Assembly (NCBI GenBank): GCA_031260565.1
Contig: JAISLH010000019.1
Span: 1-59,431 of the forward strand
Length of the DNA: 59,431 nucleotides
DNA from: Bacteroidales bacterium
GTDB taxonomy: Bacteria; Bacteroidota; Bacteroidia; Bacteroidales; P3
Reading direction: 5' to 3'
Positions 8,410 to 17,814 of the stretch are shown here, in pieces. How positions within the stretch are numbered: the stretch's first letter is position 1; the number at the start of each line of letters is the position of its first letter. Both the position numbers and the translations under genes were made by a program. Under the pieces are notes generated by a model. The model searched no databases. It was not told the DNA's origin and saw only the letters and a program-made list of their open reading frames with translations.

Positions 8410-9455
8410 AAATCCTTTATTTTACAAAATACACGCGAAAGGGAGCAAGTAGCCGTTTAAGAAGTTACCAGTATTTCCCTTATATAGAAAAGTCCGGAAT
8501 GAATATAGATGTTTCACCTCTTTTTGATGATGAATATATTGATAATTTATACTCAAACAAATCGGTTTTAATATCAGCAATTAAAGGATATATTAAACGT
8601 GTTTTTGTTTTAAGGAAAGTAAGAAAATATGATAAGATTTTTGTAGAGAAAGAACTGTTTCCATATTGCCCTGCCGTTGTAGAAAAAATACTTGCTTTGA
8701 TTGGGATAAAATACATTGTTGATTATGACGATGCTATTTTTCATCATTATGATATGAATTCAAATTGGCTTATTCGGTTTTTGTTGAAAGAAAAGATAAA
8801 TAAGGTAATGAAATATAGTCAGGTTGTTATTGCTGGCAATAATTATTTAGCCAGCAAAGCAAAAAAAACAGGTGCTAAAAGAATAGAAATAATGCCAACT
8901 ATTATTGACTTAAGTAGATATTCTATAAAAAAAATTGAAGAAAAGAAACCTGTAATTATAGGTTGGATTGGCTCTCAGAATACGCTTACATATCTAATGA
9001 CAATAAAAAGTGCTTTACAACAAATTATGTATGAATATGATGTTGAACTGCATATAATTGGGGCAGATGCTACATTAGAGTTAGGTGACAAAGAAAAACA
9101 TATAAAATGGATAGAAGAAACCGAAGTACAATCTCTTTTGGATTGTGATATTGGAATTATGCCTTTATTAGATACACCATGGGAACAGGGTAAATGTGGT
9201 TACAAACTAATTCAATATATGGCTTGTGGATTGCCTGTAATTGCTTCTGCTATTGGTGCAAATAATGATATTGTAAAACATGAACAAAATGGATTTTTAG
9301 TTAATAGTCCGGAAGAATGGATAAATGCTTTTGAACAATACATCACAGATGCGACATTGAGAGCCGTTCATGGAGAATACGGAAGGAATATTGTAGAAAA
9401 CAAATACTGTATAGATAGACAGTTGAATAATTATATGACTATTTTATCTTCATAA
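8406..9455 (+). CDS. Glycosyltransferase family 4-like protein
   Basis: 349 residues. The N-terminus KILYFTKYTRKGASSRLRSYQY is a recognisable variant in which the usual glycine-rich loop is replaced by GASSRLR. IIGWIGSQNTLTYL and GYKLIQYMACGLPVIAS in the C-terminal half correspond to the GT4 donor site. Overlaps the preceding gene by 4 nt. Followed by 47 nt without a gene before the membrane protein. Confidence 0.82.
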   Translation: MKILYFTKYTRKGASSRLRSYQYFPYIEKSGMNIDVSPLFDDEYIDNLYSNKSVLISAIKGYIKRVFVLRKVRKYDKIFVEKELFPYCPAVVEKILALIGIKYIVDYDDAIFHHYDMNSNWLIRFLLKEKINKVMKYSQVVIAGNNYLASKAKKTGAKRIEIMPTIIDLSRYSIKKIEEKKPVIIGWIGSQNTLTYLMTIKSALQQIMYEYDVELHIIGADATLELGDKEKHIKWIEETEVQSLLDCDIGIMPLLDTPWEQGKCGYKLIQYMACGLPVIASAIGANNDIVKHEQNGFLVNSPEEWINAFEQYITDATLRAVHGEYGRNIVENKYCIDRQLNNYMTILSS

Positions 9456-9502
9456 TTACCGCATTACAATAAAGTTATAAAATACAAACAGACAATTTAT
9501 AA

Positions 9503-10636
9503 ATGGATATCATACTTCCAATAATTTTTATTGCCTTAGGTATTTTCCTGCCTTTGTTTTTTAATATCTCAAGTAAGCATAAGGAAATACTTATATTACT
9601 TTGGCTATACCATTTAATATTTAGTGTTTATTATTGCTTTTTTCTCAAAGGAGTAGATGCTTTTGGATATTGGAGGTATGCAGCAAAAAAAATGACTCCA
9701 ATGGATTTTAATGAACAGATACTCATTCCGGGCACACACTTTATGAATGCAATTTGTTATCCTTTTGCCAACACATTGGGTTTTTCTTACTTTAGTTTAA
9801 CACTATTTTTCTCACTTATCGGTTTTATTGGTATTATTTTAACGTATAAGATGTTTTTGGAACTTGTGCCGAAAAGTTCAAAATTATGTGGAATAACGAT
9901 ATTTCCTTTTATTATGTTCCTGCCAAATTTACATTTATGGTCTGTAGCAGTAGGCAAAGATTCTTTATTATTCTTCACTTGTGTAGCACTGGTTTATTCT
10001 CTCATAAAAATTAAAAAGCGACTTTTATTAGCAATTTTCTCTTTTTGGTTAACTTTCAATGTCCGTCCGCACTGTGCTCTTATTTTTATTATAGCATTGG
10101 GGTACAGTTTCCTTTTTGGTGCGAAGGTTTCTGCGTCTTTGAAAATTATTATTAGCACATTATTATTCGCTGGTATTTTAATTTTAAGCCCAGTTGTTTT
10201 TGAAATGTTTGGTGTAACTGAAGTGGATGAAGTAGTTGGAGCGTTTGATTCTTTTTCATCCAATTTAAGTTATGGCAATACAGCTGTTGATATTTCAAAA
10301 TACCCATATCCTTTGAAATTATTATCATATTTATACAGACCATTTTTTTTTATTGATAGAATGAAGCTTACTGATTTGGTTATAATGTTTGAAAATTTAT
10401 TTGTTGTTTTATTGACTATAAAGGTATTTAAATCTCACCCTATACGTGCGTTTAAAGCATCACCATTTATTATAAAGTTTTCATTGATGTTTTTTCTGTT
10501 TGGGGCAATGATATTTTGCATGGTTATGAGCAATTTGGGATTGATAATCAGACAGCGTAATATATTTTATCCTTGCATGTTACTATTCTTTGTTTGGGTG
10601 CTGTCATACAACAATCAAATGAAACTAAATAGATAA
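9503..10636 (+). CDS. Multi-spanning membrane protein, probable Wzy-type polymerase
   Basis: 377 residues with about ten hydrophobic segments spread over the length, and no other domain. The block PNLHLWSVAVGKDSLLFF followed by FNVRPHCAL recalls the putative repeat-unit polymerases found in Bacteroidetes O-antigen loci, but Wzy proteins share little sequence. Assignment rests on topology, size and position between glycosyltransferases and a flippase. An alternative is another membrane glycan-modifying enzyme. Confidence 0.6.
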   Translation: MDIILPIIFIALGIFLPLFFNISSKHKEILILLWLYHLIFSVYYCFFLKGVDAFGYWRYAAKKMTPMDFNEQILIPGTHFMNAICYPFANTLGFSYFSLTLFFSLIGFIGIILTYKMFLELVPKSSKLCGITIFPFIMFLPNLHLWSVAVGKDSLLFFTCVALVYSLIKIKKRLLLAIFSFWLTFNVRPHCALIFIIALGYSFLFGAKVSASLKIIISTLLFAGILILSPVVFEMFGVTEVDEVVGAFDSFSSNLSYGNTAVDISKYPYPLKLLSYLYRPFFFIDRMKLTDLVIMFENLFVVLLTIKVFKSHPIRAFKASPFIIKFSLMFFLFGAMIFCMVMSNLGLIIRQRNIFYPCMLLFFVWVLSYNNQMKLNR

Positions 10637-10640
10637 TAAA

Positions 10641-12656
10641 ATGAATTCATTGAAGCTTTTCATAGTAGTCAATAACGATACCTTCTTCCTTTCACACCGC
10701 TTGCCTATAGCATTGGCTGCGTTAAGGGAAGGCTATGATGTTACAATAGTAACAAAAGACAACGGGTACAAAGATAAGATAGAGTCGTATGGTTTGAAGT
10801 TTAAGAACCTTAACTTTAATCGTTCAAAACGAGATGTGATATTTAAGGTCGGCAACATTTATAAGCTATATAAAATATACAGGAAAGAGAGACCTGATAT
10901 TATACACCATGTAACTCTCTATTGTAGTATAATCGGTTGTTGTGCGGCTAAACTGGCTGGAACTTCAAGTGCTGTCAATGCTATTAGCGGAGGTGGTTAT
11001 AATTTCACTAACGGCAGAAATGGGCTAAAGCAAAAAGTTTTACGATTTGTAATGAATATGGTTTTTAGGAACAAAAACTATCATTACATCTTACAGAACA
11101 ATGACGATCTTGCCGAATTTAAGCAGTCTAATCATTCTCCACTTGAAAATTATCATTTGATAAAGGGTAGTGGGGTGAGTTTAATGGACTTTTCGTATCA
11201 AGAACCTACGACAAAAGAAAAATTGAGAGTACTGCTACCTGCCCGTATATTATGGGATAAGGGTATTAGAGAGTTTATTGCTGCTGCTACAATCCTTAAG
11301 GATAAGTTTCTCAATAGCGTAGAGTTCATAATTTTAGGGCATTTTGATAAACAGAACGGAGCGAATGTTTCAAAAAAGGAATTGTTTAGCTTAATAGATA
11401 ATCAATATATAAAATGGATTGACTTTTCGCCAAAGATTATTTATCACTTAACCAATGCCGATATTGTTGTGTTGCCTTCTTATAGGGAGGGATTGCCAAA
11501 GTCTTTGATAGATGCCTGTGCTATTGGACGACCTATCATTACTACTAATACACATGGTTGTAAAGAGTGTGTGTTGGATGGTTATAATGGCTACATCGTT
11601 CCCGTTAAAGATTCTAAGGCATTGGCTCAAAAAATAGAATTGCTGCTAAATGATGAGCAAAAGCGTAGGGAAATGGGTAAAAACTCTCGCTTATTTGCAG
11701 AAGCAAACTTTAATATAGAAAGCGTTATAGAAAAACATTTGGAGATATATAATGTTTTGACTTCTTCTCCTTCAATAATTGTGAAAGAAAACAAAAAGAT
11801 TTTAACGGCAGATAGAGTTATAGCGGACAAGCCATTAAGAATATTATCCTTTGATATTGAGCAATGGTTTGATATATTGGATAGAGATAAGGCAGTGGAA
11901 GATAATGGTGATAAGAGAATATATGAGGGTGTGGATCTTTTACTGCAATTCCTTGAAAAGCACAGCTACAAGGCTACATTCTTTGTAGTGGGTGATATTG
12001 CCAAACAATACCCAGACCTTGTCAGGCAGATAGCAGAAAAATACGAAATAGGCACTCACTCAATGCACCATAAGTTGGTCTATGAAATGGAAAGGGATGA
12101 ATTCCGTACTGATTTGTTTGAGTCCATACATACAATAGAAGATGTAATTGGCAAAAAAGTCAAGTATTATCGTGCTCCCGGCTTCTCACTTCATAATGAA
12201 CAGAGCTGGACTTTTGACATAATGAGTGAAGCAGGCATAGAGATTGACTCCTCGCTTACCAATGCTGTTACTGCCTCCTACGGTCATTTTCACGGAATAG
12301 TAAAAGAGCCGTTTATTCTTAATCATAATGGCATAGAAATGAAAGAACTGCCATTTGTATCCCAGTTTCCAGTTTTGTTTAGTGCTGGTGGATACTTCCG
12401 ATTGTTGAATTACAGGGCTATAAAAAGAATGACCAAACACAGTGATTACCTTATGTCTTATTTTCATCCAAGAGATTTTGATTTCAGACAGCCAATGCTT
12501 TCGGACGTGTCTCTTATGAGGAAGTTTAAATCGTATTATGGGTTGAGAAATACAGCTGGTAAATTTGACAAATGGCTCTCTGACTTTGAATTTACGGATA
12601 TTGGTACAGCCATTCAAAGAATAGATTGGGCAAAAGTGCCGAAAATAGATGTATAG
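10641..12656 (+). CDS. Bifunctional protein: GT4 glycosyltransferase fused to NodB-type polysaccharide deacetylase
   Basis: 671 residues, two clear domains. Residues 1 to about 375 are a GT4 of the PglA/CapM-like group (NNDTFFLSHRLPIA at 11-24, NAISGGGYNF, and the donor-site LPSYREGLPKSLIDACAIGRPI near 278-299). After a charged linker (about 376-398), residues 399-671 are a NodB homology domain: SFDIEQWFD with D405 and E407, ATFFVVGDIA, the metal-binding HSMHH (H473, H477), YRAPGFS, and FHPRDFD near the end. A sugar could be added and then de-N-acetylated by one polypeptide. The D-x-E first motif is that of the IPR-type group that acts on nucleotide- or lipid-linked sugars in such loci. No frameshift is seen at the junction. 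Confidence 0.85.
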   Translation: MNSLKLFIVVNNDTFFLSHRLPIALAALREGYDVTIVTKDNGYKDKIESYGLKFKNLNFNRSKRDVIFKVGNIYKLYKIYRKERPDIIHHVTLYCSIIGCCAAKLAGTSSAVNAISGGGYNFTNGRNGLKQKVLRFVMNMVFRNKNYHYILQNNDDLAEFKQSNHSPLENYHLIKGSGVSLMDFSYQEPTTKEKLRVLLPARILWDKGIREFIAAATILKDKFLNSVEFIILGHFDKQNGANVSKKELFSLIDNQYIKWIDFSPKIIYHLTNADIVVLPSYREGLPKSLIDACAIGRPIITTNTHGCKECVLDGYNGYIVPVKDSKALAQKIELLLNDEQKRREMGKNSRLFAEANFNIESVIEKHLEIYNVLTSSPSIIVKENKKILTADRVIADKPLRILSFDIEQWFDILDRDKAVEDNGDKRIYEGVDLLLQFLEKHSYKATFFVVGDIAKQYPDLVRQIAEKYEIGTHSMHHKLVYEMERDEFRTDLFESIHTIEDVIGKKVKYYRAPGFSLHNEQSWTFDIMSEAGIEIDSSLTNAVTASYGHFHGIVKEPFILNHNGIEMKELPFVSQFPVLFSAGGYFRLLNYRAIKRMTKHSDYLMSYFHPRDFDFRQPMLSDVSLMRKFKSYYGLRNTAGKFDKWLSDFEFTDIGTAIQRIDWAKVPKIDV

Positions 12657-12716
12657 TCGTGTTTGATTTTCACACAACGAATGCTCAAAAAAAGGCAGAT
12701 AAGGGGTAGTTTTTCC

Positions 12717-12802
12717 AAACGCCGTTTTAATTTTCTAAAGTGGCGTTTCGTGACGCTGAAGTGGCGTTTTAATTTTCTAAAGCGGCGTTTCGTTGATTTA
12801 AG
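12717..12802. repeat. Intergenic 21-bp-period array A (GGCGTTT core)
   Basis: Four consecutive units start at 12719, 12740, 12761 and 12782, exactly 21 bp apart. Two linker types alternate: AATTTTCTAAA and CGTGACGCTGAA-like. The cores are ACGCCGTTTT, GTGGCGTTTC, GTGGCGTTTT and GCGGCGTTTC, so neighbouring units can pair as inverted repeats (AAACGCCG with CGGCGTTT). It fills the gap between the glycosyltransferase-deacetylase gene and the next GT2. No coding meaning. Confidence 0.9.
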
Positions 12803-12836
12803 GTATTTTTTTTACTTAATTTAATATAAATTCTAA

Positions 12837-13847
12837 ATGATTGATAGTCCTAAAATATCAGTGATGGTGCCAGTATATAATACTGCAACACGACTGCAAA
12901 AGTGCTTTGACAGCATTGCCAAACAAACTTTTGATGATTTTGAAGTAATAGTAGTTGATGATGGTAGCATAGATGGTTCAGGTGCTATTTGTGATGAGTA
13001 TGCAGCAAAAGATTTAAGGTTTAGAGTATTTCATAAAGAGAATGAACACTGCGGACCTGCTCCTGCTGCTAAATTAGCTCTTGAAAAAGCCATAGGTACA
13101 TATTCAATAAGGGTGGATAGTGACGATTGGATTGAACCTAATATGTTGCAAGAAATGTATGACAAAATTATAGAAGATAATAGTGATATATTGTTTGTAG
13201 ATTATTTTTCGCTTGATGCTGAGAATCATTCAACTTATGTTAAATCAGCAATTTTATCCCCAAATCCAAAAGTAGAAGATGTCATTAAGTGTATGCTGAC
13301 TACCTTTACATGTGTGAGTATGTGGTCAAAATTGGTAAGGCATAGCTTATACAAGCAGCACAATATTTTTAATAGAGGTGTTGGTAGTGCGGAAGATTTA
13401 CTTGTCTCTATAGAATTAATGATGATAGAGCCTCTTCTAAAATTAAGCTACCTCTCTAAAGCTTATTATAATTATTGGTATAATGCTGTCTCGGTAACCA
13501 ATTCCCTGAATAAATCAAAATATGATGGGTGGTTTAAAAACGGTGAAATGATTAAATGTGTTTTGGAAAAACATAATAAGCAACAATTTATTAAATATAT
13601 TGATGTATATATGACCAAAAATAAGTACTTGATGTATGTAGAAGGTTTGCTGTCAAGTCAGGAATATTATCAGTATGGAAAAACACATTTAGTTTTCTCA
13701 TATTATAAAGCGATAGGTTTATGCCCATGGTTGATGTTGTTTATTGCAGAGCATGGCTTTTATGATTTTTCTCGCCGCTTATTAAAAACATATCACCGCG
13801 TTTTAAGAGTTAAGGATAAAAACAGAAGTTCAAGTCAATCCGACTAA
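12837..13847 (+). CDS. Glycosyltransferase family 2
   Basis: 336 residues, GT-A fold inverting transferase. The N-terminus reads KISVMVPVYNTATRLQKCFD, then VVDDGSIDGSG for nucleotide binding and the metal-binding RVDSDDWIEPNM. This is the standard front half of polysaccharide GT2 enzymes; the C-terminal 150 residues are variable and fix the acceptor. Preceded by repeat array A rather than being coupled to the upstream gene, so a new transcription or processing segment may begin here, although I see no clear -7 box. Confidence 0.85.
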   Translation: MIDSPKISVMVPVYNTATRLQKCFDSIAKQTFDDFEVIVVDDGSIDGSGAICDEYAAKDLRFRVFHKENEHCGPAPAAKLALEKAIGTYSIRVDSDDWIEPNMLQEMYDKIIEDNSDILFVDYFSLDAENHSTYVKSAILSPNPKVEDVIKCMLTTFTCVSMWSKLVRHSLYKQHNIFNRGVGSAEDLLVSIELMMIEPLLKLSYLSKAYYNYWYNAVSVTNSLNKSKYDGWFKNGEMIKCVLEKHNKQQFIKYIDVYMTKNKYLMYVEGLLSSQEYYQYGKTHLVFSYYKAIGLCPWLMLFIAEHGFYDFSRRLLKTYHRVLRVKDKNRSSSQSD

Positions 13848-13855
13848 ATGTTAAA

Positions 13856-14260
13856 ATGTTAGATACTTTTACTTTTCACCACATAGGCTACGCTGTCAAT
13901 GATATTGTTGTAACAGCGGAGTATTACGTGAAGGCAGGTTGGCAGTTGTCAGAGGTCTATCACGATAATATTCAGAATTCAAAGATTGCATTTTTAACCA
14001 AGAGTGGTTTTCCTCTTATTGAGTTGGTGGCTGCTGTTGATGAGTCTTCACCTGTTGTCAGTACCTTAAAAAAGAGCGGGGTAAGCCCGTATCATATTTG
14101 TTATGAGGTGGAGGATATTGAGACGGCAATTAAGGATATGAAACATCAAAGATATTTGCCTCTTTTTAAGCCTGTACCAGCGGTGGCTTTGGATAACAGA
14201 TTGATTTGTTACCTTTATAATAAGAATGTTGGACTGATAGAACTGCTCAATAAACGATGA
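13856..14260 (+). CDS. VOC-superfamily protein linked to the FkbH/ACP cassette
   Basis: 134 residues with two beta-alpha-beta-beta-beta modules of the vicinal oxygen chelate fold, resembling methylmalonyl-CoA epimerase. Likely metal ligands are H9 (in HHIGYAV), E56 (LIELVAA), H80 (YHICYEV) and E129 (GLIELL). The ATG overlap with the FkbH-like gene (4 nt) and the ACP two genes on say it acts on the ACP-bound acyl group, perhaps as an epimerase or isomerase. That role is inferred. Confidence 0.75.
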   Translation: MLDTFTFHHIGYAVNDIVVTAEYYVKAGWQLSEVYHDNIQNSKIAFLTKSGFPLIELVAAVDESSPVVSTLKKSGVSPYHICYEVEDIETAIKDMKHQRYLPLFKPVPAVALDNRLICYLYNKNVGLIELLNKR

Positions 14261-15834
14261 AGTACTTTGTTTTCAGAAACGCAACGATAGAGAGGTTTTT
14301 TCAGTTTTTGCCAACCGGTTTCTCTGGTTACGAAGACGTATCTTCGGTGGAAGAAGCCGAAAGGTATATATGGTTTTATCTCTCACCAATAGCAGAAAAT
14401 GAAGTTGCGGCTCAAAAAGTCAAGCATTATGTTGATTTATTGCAGATGACGGCAAGCAAAATTGGTGCAGACAAAATGTTAATTGTCTTTACCATAAAAG
14501 ATATATTTAATGTGAAGACCGTCTTGTCCGATAATGCACTGGCAGATGCGGTGAGTTATTATAATGATGCTTTGTATGAGTTGAGCAAGCAAAGTCGTAA
14601 TATAAAGGTTATAGACTTTGACGATTTTTGCAGCCGCTACCCTCTAATAGAACTTATTGACTGGAAGTTTTACTTTGTCTCACAAATGGGATTAAACCCT
14701 CGTCTTGCAGCAGATTTCGGTTCTTGGTGCTCGTCTCAACTTAACGCTATAGAGCTAAAACGCAAGAAGGTTTTGGTGCTTGACTTAGACAATACTTTGT
14801 GGGGCGGTATATTGGGGGAAGACGGAATAGAAGGCGTTGCTTTGGGAGGAGATTATCCGGGTAAGGCTTTTTCAATATTTCAGCATTTAATATTGGAGTT
14901 GAGCAAACAAGGAGTGATACTTGCTGTTTGTAGTAAGAATAATATTGAAGATGTCCGCCAAATGTGGAAACTGCACCCTGATGTTGTGCTAAAAGAAGAG
15001 TATTTTGCGTCTTTGCGGATAAATTGGAACAATAAGGCTGATAATATAAGGGAAATTGCGGAGGAATTAAATATTGGATTGGATAGTTTTGTGTTTTTGG
15101 ACGATAATCCTACGGAAAGAGAACTGATAAAGAGTTATATTCCAGAGGTAGTTGTACCGGACTTTCCAGAGAAGCCATACGATTTGCCGATGTTTTTCAA
15201 AGACGTTGCAGAAAGATATTTTTCTATCTATAACATAACAACAGAGGATAAGGATAAAACGCAGCAATATAAAGAGAATGCGGTTCGTGCAACTATGCAT
15301 AAATCATTTACCAATATGGAGAATTATATCCGCAGCCTTGAAATAGTTTTGTCAATCAAGGACGCTAATGATTTGACCATTGTGCGAGCTTCTCAAATGA
15401 CACAGAAGACTAACCAGTTTAATCTGACAACTCATCGTTATATTGATGCCGATTTAAGACAAATTATAAACAATGAAGGTAAGATATTCACTTTGTCAGT
15501 CAGTGATAAATTTGGCAATAGTGGAATAACGGGATTGTGTATTATCAAAATAGAAGGTAAGAATGCGGAATTTGATTCGTTTTTGCTAAGTTGTAGAGTT
15601 TTGGGCAAGGACATAGAAAAGGCTTTTGCTAAATATGTTTTGAAGACTTTGCAGTCGGAGGGGATAGAGCAAGTAAAAGCCACATACATACCAACGATTA
15701 AGAATACACAAGTAGCAGACTTTTACGATAGGGTTGGCTTTACTTGTTTGCATAGTGAAGACGCAATAAAAAATTATATCATAGATTTAAGACAACAAGA
15801 GATAGAACTATCACAAAATTACAGATACTTATGA
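14257..15834 (+). CDS. FkbH-like HAD-IIIC family protein (acyl-ACP loading enzyme)
   Basis: 525 residues: an N-terminal FkbH-specific region, then a HAD phosphatase-type domain with the catalytic DxDxT at D176-L-D178-N-T180 in LDLDNTLWGGILGEDG, and a C-terminal GNAT-like region (ATYIPTIKNTQVADFYDRVGF). Characterised FkbH proteins take 1,3-bisphosphoglycerate, dephosphorylate it and load glycerate onto an acyl carrier protein. The ACP gene follows with a 4-nt overlap, which fits. In a polysaccharide locus the loaded group is probably transferred to an amino sugar. The exact acyl group is inference. Confidence 0.85.
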   Translation: MKYFVFRNATIERFFQFLPTGFSGYEDVSSVEEAERYIWFYLSPIAENEVAAQKVKHYVDLLQMTASKIGADKMLIVFTIKDIFNVKTVLSDNALADAVSYYNDALYELSKQSRNIKVIDFDDFCSRYPLIELIDWKFYFVSQMGLNPRLAADFGSWCSSQLNAIELKRKKVLVLDLDNTLWGGILGEDGIEGVALGGDYPGKAFSIFQHLILELSKQGVILAVCSKNNIEDVRQMWKLHPDVVLKEEYFASLRINWNNKADNIREIAEELNIGLDSFVFLDDNPTERELIKSYIPEVVVPDFPEKPYDLPMFFKDVAERYFSIYNITTEDKDKTQQYKENAVRATMHKSFTNMENYIRSLEIVLSIKDANDLTIVRASQMTQKTNQFNLTTHRYIDADLRQIINNEGKIFTLSVSDKFGNSGITGLCIIKIEGKNAEFDSFLLSCRVLGKDIEKAFAKYVLKTLQSEGIEQVKATYIPTIKNTQVADFYDRVGFTCLHSEDAIKNYIIDLRQQEIELSQNYRYL

Positions 15835-16052
15835 GAGATAGAATAAAAAAAGTTATAAGGCAAGTATTGCAACTTGAAAATGTAGAAGACACAGCCTCAC
15901 AGGCAACATGTTTGGAATGGGATTCTTTACGTCATTTGGATATAGTACTTGAACTGGAACTTGAATTTGATGTGTCTTTTGAGCCGGAAGAAATGGCGAA
16001 GATGACAAGCGTTGAAGCAATAGAGCAAGTCATAAAGACAAAACTTCAATAA
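15831..16052 (+). CDS. Acyl carrier protein
   Basis: 73 acidic residues with the four-helix ACP layout. Ser32 in WDSLRHLDIV is the 4'-phosphopantetheine site (DSL motif). It overlaps the FkbH-like gene by 4 nt, so it is a dedicated carrier for that enzyme and not the housekeeping fatty-acid ACP. The shared segments LELELEFDVSFEPEEMAKMTSV are typical of stand-alone secondary ACPs. Needs a phosphopantetheinyl transferase encoded elsewhere. Confidence 0.9.
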   Translation: MRDRIKKVIRQVLQLENVEDTASQATCLEWDSLRHLDIVLELELEFDVSFEPEEMAKMTSVEAIEQVIKTKLQ

Positions 16053-16083
16053 AATATCTTAGCAGCGGTGACAGAAACTAACA

Positions 16084-17553
16084 ATGAGTAACCTACAGCA
16101 AGATACATTAAAAGGTCTTTTTTGGTCTTCGGTAGATAAATTCTCTGTTCAGGGTATCAGTTTTGTGATACAAATCATTATTGCAAGGATACTATTACCC
16201 GAAGACTATGGCTTGATAGGAATGCTTGCCATATTTCTTGCCGTTTCACAGATATTTATTGATAGTGGCTTTAACAACGCCCTAATTCAGAAACACAACA
16301 GAACGGAGACGGATTACTCAACAGTATTTTACTTTAATATTGTCGTGGCTGTCCTGTTTTATTTATTGTTGTTCTTTGCCTCACCACTCATTGCCGATTT
16401 CTACCACCAGCCAATATTGGAAAAGCTAACCAAGATAGTAGGCTTAGTACTTATCATCAATTCTCTATCCACAATACAAAGAACCAAACTGACAATAAAC
16501 ATTGACTTCAAAACACAGGCAAAGATTTCTATTGTGTCTATCGTTGTTTCGGGTGTGATAGGTGTTGTTATGGCGTACAACGGATATGGCGTATGGTCAT
16601 TGGTTATGCAAAGTTTGTTGGGGGCTGCAATATCTACTGTTATGTTCTGGATATACGCCAAATGGATACCTAAAAGAGTCTTCTCATACTCATCATTTAA
16701 GACATTGTTCTCTTTTGGTTCTAAGCTGTTAGCGTCCGGATTGTTGGATACCCTGTACAAAAACATCTACACACTTATAATTGGAAAAAAATTCTCAGCC
16801 AGCAGTTTGGGTATCTATTCCAGAGCCGACCAGTTTGCTCAATTTCCTTCCTCCAACCTCACCGGCATTATCGGCAGAGTTACATACCCTATCCTGTGCA
16901 GCATTCAGACAGAAAACGACAGACTGAAGAACGTATATAGACAATATTTACGCCTAAGTGCCTTTATCGTCTTCCCCCTAATGATTGCTCTCTGTGCCTT
17001 GTCTGCACCTACTATTGATGTTGTTTTGGGTACTAAATGGCACGGAGTTATTTTATGGTTGCAGATACTTTGTTTCTCCGCTATGTGGTATCCCATTCAC
17101 GCAATTAACCTGAATTTGTTACAAGTCAAAGGACGCTCAGACCTGTTTTTAAGACTGGAAATAATAAAGAAAATAATCGGAGTAGCAATGCTGTTTATCA
17201 CCGTTCCAATAGGTATTACCGCTATGTGCGTTGGAGGAATTATTACTTCACTCATAGCCCTTGTGCTCAACACGCACTATACCGGCAAGCTGATAGACAT
17301 AGGTTTCTTCAAGCAAATGAAGGACTTAATCCCATCTTTATTGTATTCGCTGTCAATGGGTGTCATCGTTTTCTTTGCCATAAAACTCACCGACAGCAAC
17401 GGGTTGAAACTGCTTATAGGCTTATCGTTGGCGATGTTGTATTACCTGCTCATAGCCTATATCACCAAATCTACGGAGCTAAAAAGTCTCGTTACCATAG
17501 CCAAAGATAATTATGGCATTATCAAAAACAAACATTTCTTTTCAAAGAAATAA
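16084..17553 (+). CDS. Lipopolysaccharide/exopolysaccharide flippase, WzxC/TuaB type (second of three)
   Basis: 489-residue MOP-superfamily membrane protein. The N-terminus MSNLQQDTLKGLFWSSVDKF, then QIIIARILLPEDYGLIGM and FIDSGFNNALIQK, are hallmarks of the WzxC/TuaB group, which differs from the flippases at 4609 and 20470. Third codon positions look richer in C than in the AT-rich genes at 5-10 kb, which suggests a separate origin. It ends just before array B. Confidence 0.88.
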   Translation: MSNLQQDTLKGLFWSSVDKFSVQGISFVIQIIIARILLPEDYGLIGMLAIFLAVSQIFIDSGFNNALIQKHNRTETDYSTVFYFNIVVAVLFYLLLFFASPLIADFYHQPILEKLTKIVGLVLIINSLSTIQRTKLTINIDFKTQAKISIVSIVVSGVIGVVMAYNGYGVWSLVMQSLLGAAISTVMFWIYAKWIPKRVFSYSSFKTLFSFGSKLLASGLLDTLYKNIYTLIIGKKFSASSLGIYSRADQFAQFPSSNLTGIIGRVTYPILCSIQTENDRLKNVYRQYLRLSAFIVFPLMIALCALSAPTIDVVLGTKWHGVILWLQILCFSAMWYPIHAINLNLLQVKGRSDLFLRLEIIKKIIGVAMLFITVPIGITAMCVGGIITSLIALVLNTHYTGKLIDIGFFKQMKDLIPSLLYSLSMGVIVFFAIKLTDSNGLKLLIGLSLAMLYYLLIAYITKSTELKSLVTIAKDNYGIIKNKHFFSKK

Positions 17554-17562
17554 CCGACAGAT

Positions 17563-17798
17563 GAAAAGTACATGTACTTCAACTTAAAGTACATGTACTC
17601 CAGCTTAAGGTACATGTACTTCAACTTAAAGTACATGTACTTCAACTTAAAGTGCATGTACTTCAACTTAAAGTACATGTACTCCAGCTTAAAGTACATG
17701 TACTCCAGCTTAAAGTACATGTACTCCAGCTTAAAGTACATGTACTCCAAGTTAAAGTACATGTACTCCAACTTAAAATACACGTACATTAAGTTATA
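17563..17798. repeat. Intergenic 21-bp-period array B (GTACATGTAC core, 11 units)
   Basis: The core GTACATGTAC, or a one- or two-base variant, starts at 17568, 17589, 17610, 17631, 17652, 17673, 17694, 17715, 17736, 17757 and 17778: eleven units exactly 21 bp apart. The core extends to the self-complementary AAGTACATGTACTT; the 7-bp linker alternates between CAACTTA and CCAGCTTA-like forms. Because 21 is a multiple of 3, both strands read as a spurious open frame of 7-residue repeats (MYFNLKY), which I do not consider a gene. Confidence 0.95.
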
Positions 17799-17814
17799 AA
17801 ACACCCTTATATAT

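Noticed and set aside
12186-12677. 163-codon minus-strand frame
   Set aside because: Shadow of the deacetylase domain, which has complete motifs on the plus strand.
16401-16766. 121-codon minus-strand frame
   Set aside because: Shadow of the second flippase.
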